Shown here piece by piece: positions 5,732 through 7,613 of a stretch of 7,613 bases of DNA. The translations under genes were made by a program, and so were the position numbers. Source of the DNA: Woeseiaceae bacterium (GTDB taxonomy: Bacteria > Pseudomonadota > Gammaproteobacteria > Steroidobacterales > Woeseiaceae); assembly GCA_022615525.1 (NCBI GenBank), contig JAKEGN010000116.1:1-7613 (forward strand), in the 5' to 3' direction. The stretch's first letter is position 1; each line of letters begins with the position of its first letter. The notes under the pieces were generated by a model, which was given only the letters and a program-made list of their open reading frames with translations, made no database searches and had not been told where the DNA came from.

Positions 5732-6226
5732 ATGAAAACCATTCATCAGTTTGGCATTTGCATGCTTTTGACTTCGTTGGCGGGTACCGCGTTTGCGCAG
5801 GACGCGGCACAAGGGCATCTGCTCGTGAAAACCGTCGTGCAGAAGGAAGAGGTAGTTGTCGATGCGAGCGGCGAGGAGACCGTGCGGCTCGTCGACGCGA
5901 AGGTCGTGGTGCCGGGTGACGAGGTCATCTACACCGTCACGTTCGAAAACATAAGCGATACGGCGGCAGAGAACGTGGTCATCACCAACCCGATAGCCGC
6001 TGACCTCGAGTATGTCGATGGTTCCGCTTTCGGACCCGGCAGCGACATCGTGTTTTCAGTGGACGGTGGAACCATGTTCGCAGCGGCCGGCGAATTGTCC
6101 GTTGCCGAGAACGGCGTCGTACGTCCCGCCGAGGCCAAGGACTTCACCCACATACGCTGGGAAATGCAAAACGAAATTCCGGCCGGATCACAGGGCGTCG
6201 CACGCTTTCGCGCGAGGCTGCCGTAA
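5732..6226 (+). CDS. Small secreted single-DUF11 protein B (164 aa)
   Basis: Predicted exported protein consisting of a signal peptide (cleavage after AFA, residue 22) and essentially one DUF11-like beta-sandwich (about 28-164). Typical features are VPGDEVIYTVTFENISD (60-76), AENVVITNPIAADLEYVDGS (79-98) and a closing AGSQGVARFRARL strand. These follow the pattern in which a gap-spaced Asn/Thr strand pair is followed by a 'non-decaying' extracellular repeat fold. It has no cysteine after the signal peptide and no anchor. ATG 5732 is preceded by AGGGGA at a good distance. It sits 34 bp after protein A and 132 bp before protein C, so it is probably part of the same functional unit. It could be a subunit or chaperone-like cap for the larger paralogues; the role is unknown. 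Confidence 0.85.
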   Translation: MKTIHQFGICMLLTSLAGTAFAQDAAQGHLLVKTVVQKEEVVVDASGEETVRLVDAKVVVPGDEVIYTVTFENISDTAAENVVITNPIAADLEYVDGSAFGPGSDIVFSVDGGTMFAAAGELSVAENGVVRPAEAKDFTHIRWEMQNEIPAGSQGVARFRARLP

Positions 6227-6358
6227 CGATTTTTCTCAGGGCAGGTTTCCTCACGAAACGACCGCTTGCGGTGCAGGGACGCACGCGGTGCCGAGAGCCC
6301 CTGACCGGCCGGACCGGCCGGATCAACCATGATTTGCAATGAAGCAAGGAGTACCGTA
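6227..6358 (+). other. Intergenic region between DUF11 genes B and C
   Basis: These 132 bases contain two small hairpins: GTTTC/GAAAC with a 5-nt loop around 6245-6259, and ACCGC/GCGGT around a TT just after it. A tandem GACCGGCCG repeat follows. No T run or strong promoter is evident, so it may tune transcription or translation of the third gene rather than separate it. A strong AAGGAG (6346-6351) serves gene C. Confidence 0.35.
6303..6322 (+). repeat. Tandem 9-bp repeat GACCGGCCG (2.2 copies)
   Basis: Two perfect copies (6303-6311 and 6312-6320) plus two bases of a third. Each contains the palindrome CCGGCCGG. It lies about 40 bp upstream of gene C. The self-complementary units can form a compact hairpin in the leader RNA, or the repeat may simply be slippage-generated. 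Confidence 0.6.
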
Positions 6359-7462
6359 ATGAAACGTTCAACCCACATGGCCAGCTGGCTTGCCAGGCTG
6401 GTCGCGTCGGCGACGGTCGTGCTCATATCTTCGCACGCCTTCGCAGCCGGCACAGATGCCGGCACGACGATCTCCAACCAGGCGCAGGTCGACTATGCCG
6501 TAGGCGGCAATGCGCAGACCTTTATCCTTTCCGATCCGGCCGGCAACTCGGTACCGGGCCCAGGTCAGGGCACGGCAACGACATTTGTCGTCGACAACCG
6601 TGTGGACTTCAGCCTGGTCGAGTCCGGACTTGCCGGGCATACCCCTGTTACGCCGGGACAGAACGGCGAGTTCGTGCAGTTCACATTGCAGAACACCGGC
6701 AACTCGAGGCAGGACTTCCGCCTGGTTGCCAGCAACCTGCTGGCAGCGTTTGGCCCTGTCAACGGGCTGACCGACACCGAGGACGACATGAGCGCGCTGA
6801 CGGTCTACGTCGACAACGATGCCAACGGTCTCGACACCGGTGTCGACCAGGCGTTCGTCGACGAACTGGCGGAAGACGGCACGGTCGACATCTATGTCGT
6901 GGCCAACGCCGACCTGACGCTTGCCAACGGCGACATCGCCAACATCAACTTGCAGGCCGTCGTCGCTGACGCCGGTGCGGCGGGACTTGGAGCCGATACG
7001 CAGGATGATGTCGGCAACGCGGATACGGCGGGAATCGACGTCGTATTTGCCGAAGGAGGCGCGCTCGGTGATGGCATCCTGGATGCGCAGGACGGATTCA
7101 CCGTGTCCTCGGCAGCGCTGTCGATCACGAAGACCGCTACGCTGATCAGCGATCCGTTCAACGGCACTACCAACCCGAAAGCGATACCCGGAGCGGTTGT
7201 GGAATATGTCATTACCGTTGCAAATGCGGGCACAGAAATCGCTGAAAACATCGTCATTACCGACACGTTGTCGGCCGATGTGACACCTGTCGATCCTATC
7301 GAGATCGACAATGACGGAGCGGTGACGAATTGCACTCAGAGCGACGCCGATGCCGACAACTGCGAAATTACAGGCACTGCATTGTCAATCGGTACTGATG
7401 CAGCAATCGACGTGGATGCGGCGACAACGCTGACCATTACCTTCCAAGTGACGATCGACTAG
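6359..7462 (+). CDS. Secreted DUF11-domain protein C (367 aa), paralogue of protein A
   Basis: Predicted exported beta-rich protein. The start is ATG 6359, with an ideal AAGGAG seven bases upstream; an earlier in-frame ATG at 6329 has no ribosome site. The signal peptide is residues 1-29 (cleavage after AFA). The mature N-terminus AGTDAGTTISNQAQVDYAVGG (30-50) matches protein A. Relative to A there is an insert of about 20 residues rich in Pro/Gly (about 55-75). A D-N-D-x-N-G-x-D loop (152-159) resembles a Ca-binding site. A Gly/Asp-rich linker (about 203-246) leads to a DUF11 domain (about 252-367) with SITKTA, PGAVVEYVITVANAG and AENIVITDTLS, ending FQVTID as in protein A. C325 and C335 bracket an Asp-rich loop and could form a disulfide. 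No anchor or sorting motif is recognised. Function unknown; probably works with A and B. Confidence 0.87.
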   Translation: MKRSTHMASWLARLVASATVVLISSHAFAAGTDAGTTISNQAQVDYAVGGNAQTFILSDPAGNSVPGPGQGTATTFVVDNRVDFSLVESGLAGHTPVTPGQNGEFVQFTLQNTGNSRQDFRLVASNLLAAFGPVNGLTDTEDDMSALTVYVDNDANGLDTGVDQAFVDELAEDGTVDIYVVANADLTLANGDIANINLQAVVADAGAAGLGADTQDDVGNADTAGIDVVFAEGGALGDGILDAQDGFTVSSAALSITKTATLISDPFNGTTNPKAIPGAVVEYVITVANAGTEIAENIVITDTLSADVTPVDPIEIDNDGAVTNCTQSDADADNCEITGTALSIGTDAAIDVDAATTLTITFQVTID

Positions 7463-7506
7463 TCACACACTACGGTGCTCCAAAAGCTGTACAAGCTGGC
7501 TGGCAA

Positions 7507-7532
7507 CCGGGCCGCCCACGAGGGCGACCCGG
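7507..7532 (+). other. Strong hairpin after the DUF11 cluster
   Basis: CCGGG and CGCCC on the left pair with GGGCG and CCCGG on the right: ten base pairs plus one C/A mismatch, closed by a 4-nt ACGA loop, 45 bp after the stop codon of gene C. The tail has only scattered T residues (GGCTTGCTTCC), so it is at best a weak intrinsic terminator. It could instead be a 3'-end stabilising structure. Confidence 0.5.
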
Positions 7533-7599
7533 CACGGCTTGCTTCCTGGTCTGCGCCACCCGGCGCCGGCCACGGCTTCATCAGGTCAAACCCACGGGG

Positions 7600-7613
7600 G
7601 GAACAGCTGTTCC
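7600..7613. repeat. 14-bp perfect palindrome at the right edge
   Basis: GGAACAGCTGTTCC is self-complementary over all 14 bases and is preceded by four more G residues. Because the window ends on its last base, the full extent is unknown. It could be an operator for the next gene or half of a longer terminator stem if C residues follow. Confidence 0.45.

Noticed and set aside
6329..6358. Earlier ATG start for DUF11 protein C
   Set aside because: It would place MICNEARSTV before the signal peptide and overlap the AAGGAG ribosome site that serves ATG 6359.
7475..7613. Open frame from GTG 7475 to the window edge as the start of another gene
   Set aside because: No ribosome site, it runs through a strong hairpin, and the 46-residue translation has no signal peptide or recognisable motif. 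The frame is short enough to be open by chance.
1..7613. CRISPR arrays, tRNA or rRNA genes, insertion sequences, attachment sites
   Set aside because: No regularly spaced repeats, cloverleaf sequences, terminal inverted repeats with transposase, or integrase genes were found on reading both strands.

Overview
The window looks like a chromosomal segment of a GC-rich (about 60%) proteobacterium, most likely a gammaproteobacterium. The basis is a GTP-type PEP carboxykinase, a phasin with a histone-H1-like tail, an NtrC-class sigma-54 activator, Shine-Dalgarno-led genes and a Gram-negative style of secreted DUF11 proteins. This is family resemblance only; I cannot name a genus. I saw no insertion sequence, phage gene, tRNA, rRNA or CRISPR array.

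Left part (1-2544, minus strand). The first 369 codons of pckG run off the left edge. They are preceded by their own TATAAT-type promoter. Next comes a phasin-like gene (1341-1934) ending in a two-hairpin 3' region with a clear intrinsic terminator. It starts from a good sigma-70 promoter (TTGACA, 17 bp, TATTGT). A 28-bp TGC/GCA-rich imperfect palindrome covers the presumed start of transcription, as expected for a PhaR-type repressor site. Upstream lies a single-domain Rcp1-type response regulator (2020-2523 or 2544) that keeps its phospho-acceptor Asp but has lost the conserved switch Thr/Ser and Lys.

Middle (2545-4400). A divergent intergenic region separates the response regulator from a plus-strand GAF-AAA+-HTH sigma-54 activator (2793-4400). 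It carries a near-consensus sigma-54 promoter (-24 TGGCACG, -12 CTGCA) reading toward the response regulator. Two related dyad motifs lie about 118 and 137 bp upstream of its predicted start, which is the usual enhancer distance. The simplest reading is that the divergent activator switches on the response regulator and possibly, by readthrough, the phasin. That is inference.

Right part (4401-7613, plus strand). After the activator comes a 265-bp intergenic region with a cluster of hairpins and two tandem CRP-type boxes (xGTGA-N6-TCACx, centres 23 bp apart). Three genes for exported DUF11-type beta-rich proteins follow. The first and third are paralogues sharing an N-terminal AGTxAGT module, a Ca-loop-like acidic motif, a DUF11 domain and the same last six residues, FQVTID. 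The middle one is a short, single-DUF11 secreted protein. None has a recognisable anchor. This trio is the least explained part of the window and the best candidate for an undescribed surface or secreted assembly. The last 150 bases hold a strong hairpin and a 14-bp perfect palindrome but no gene I can support.
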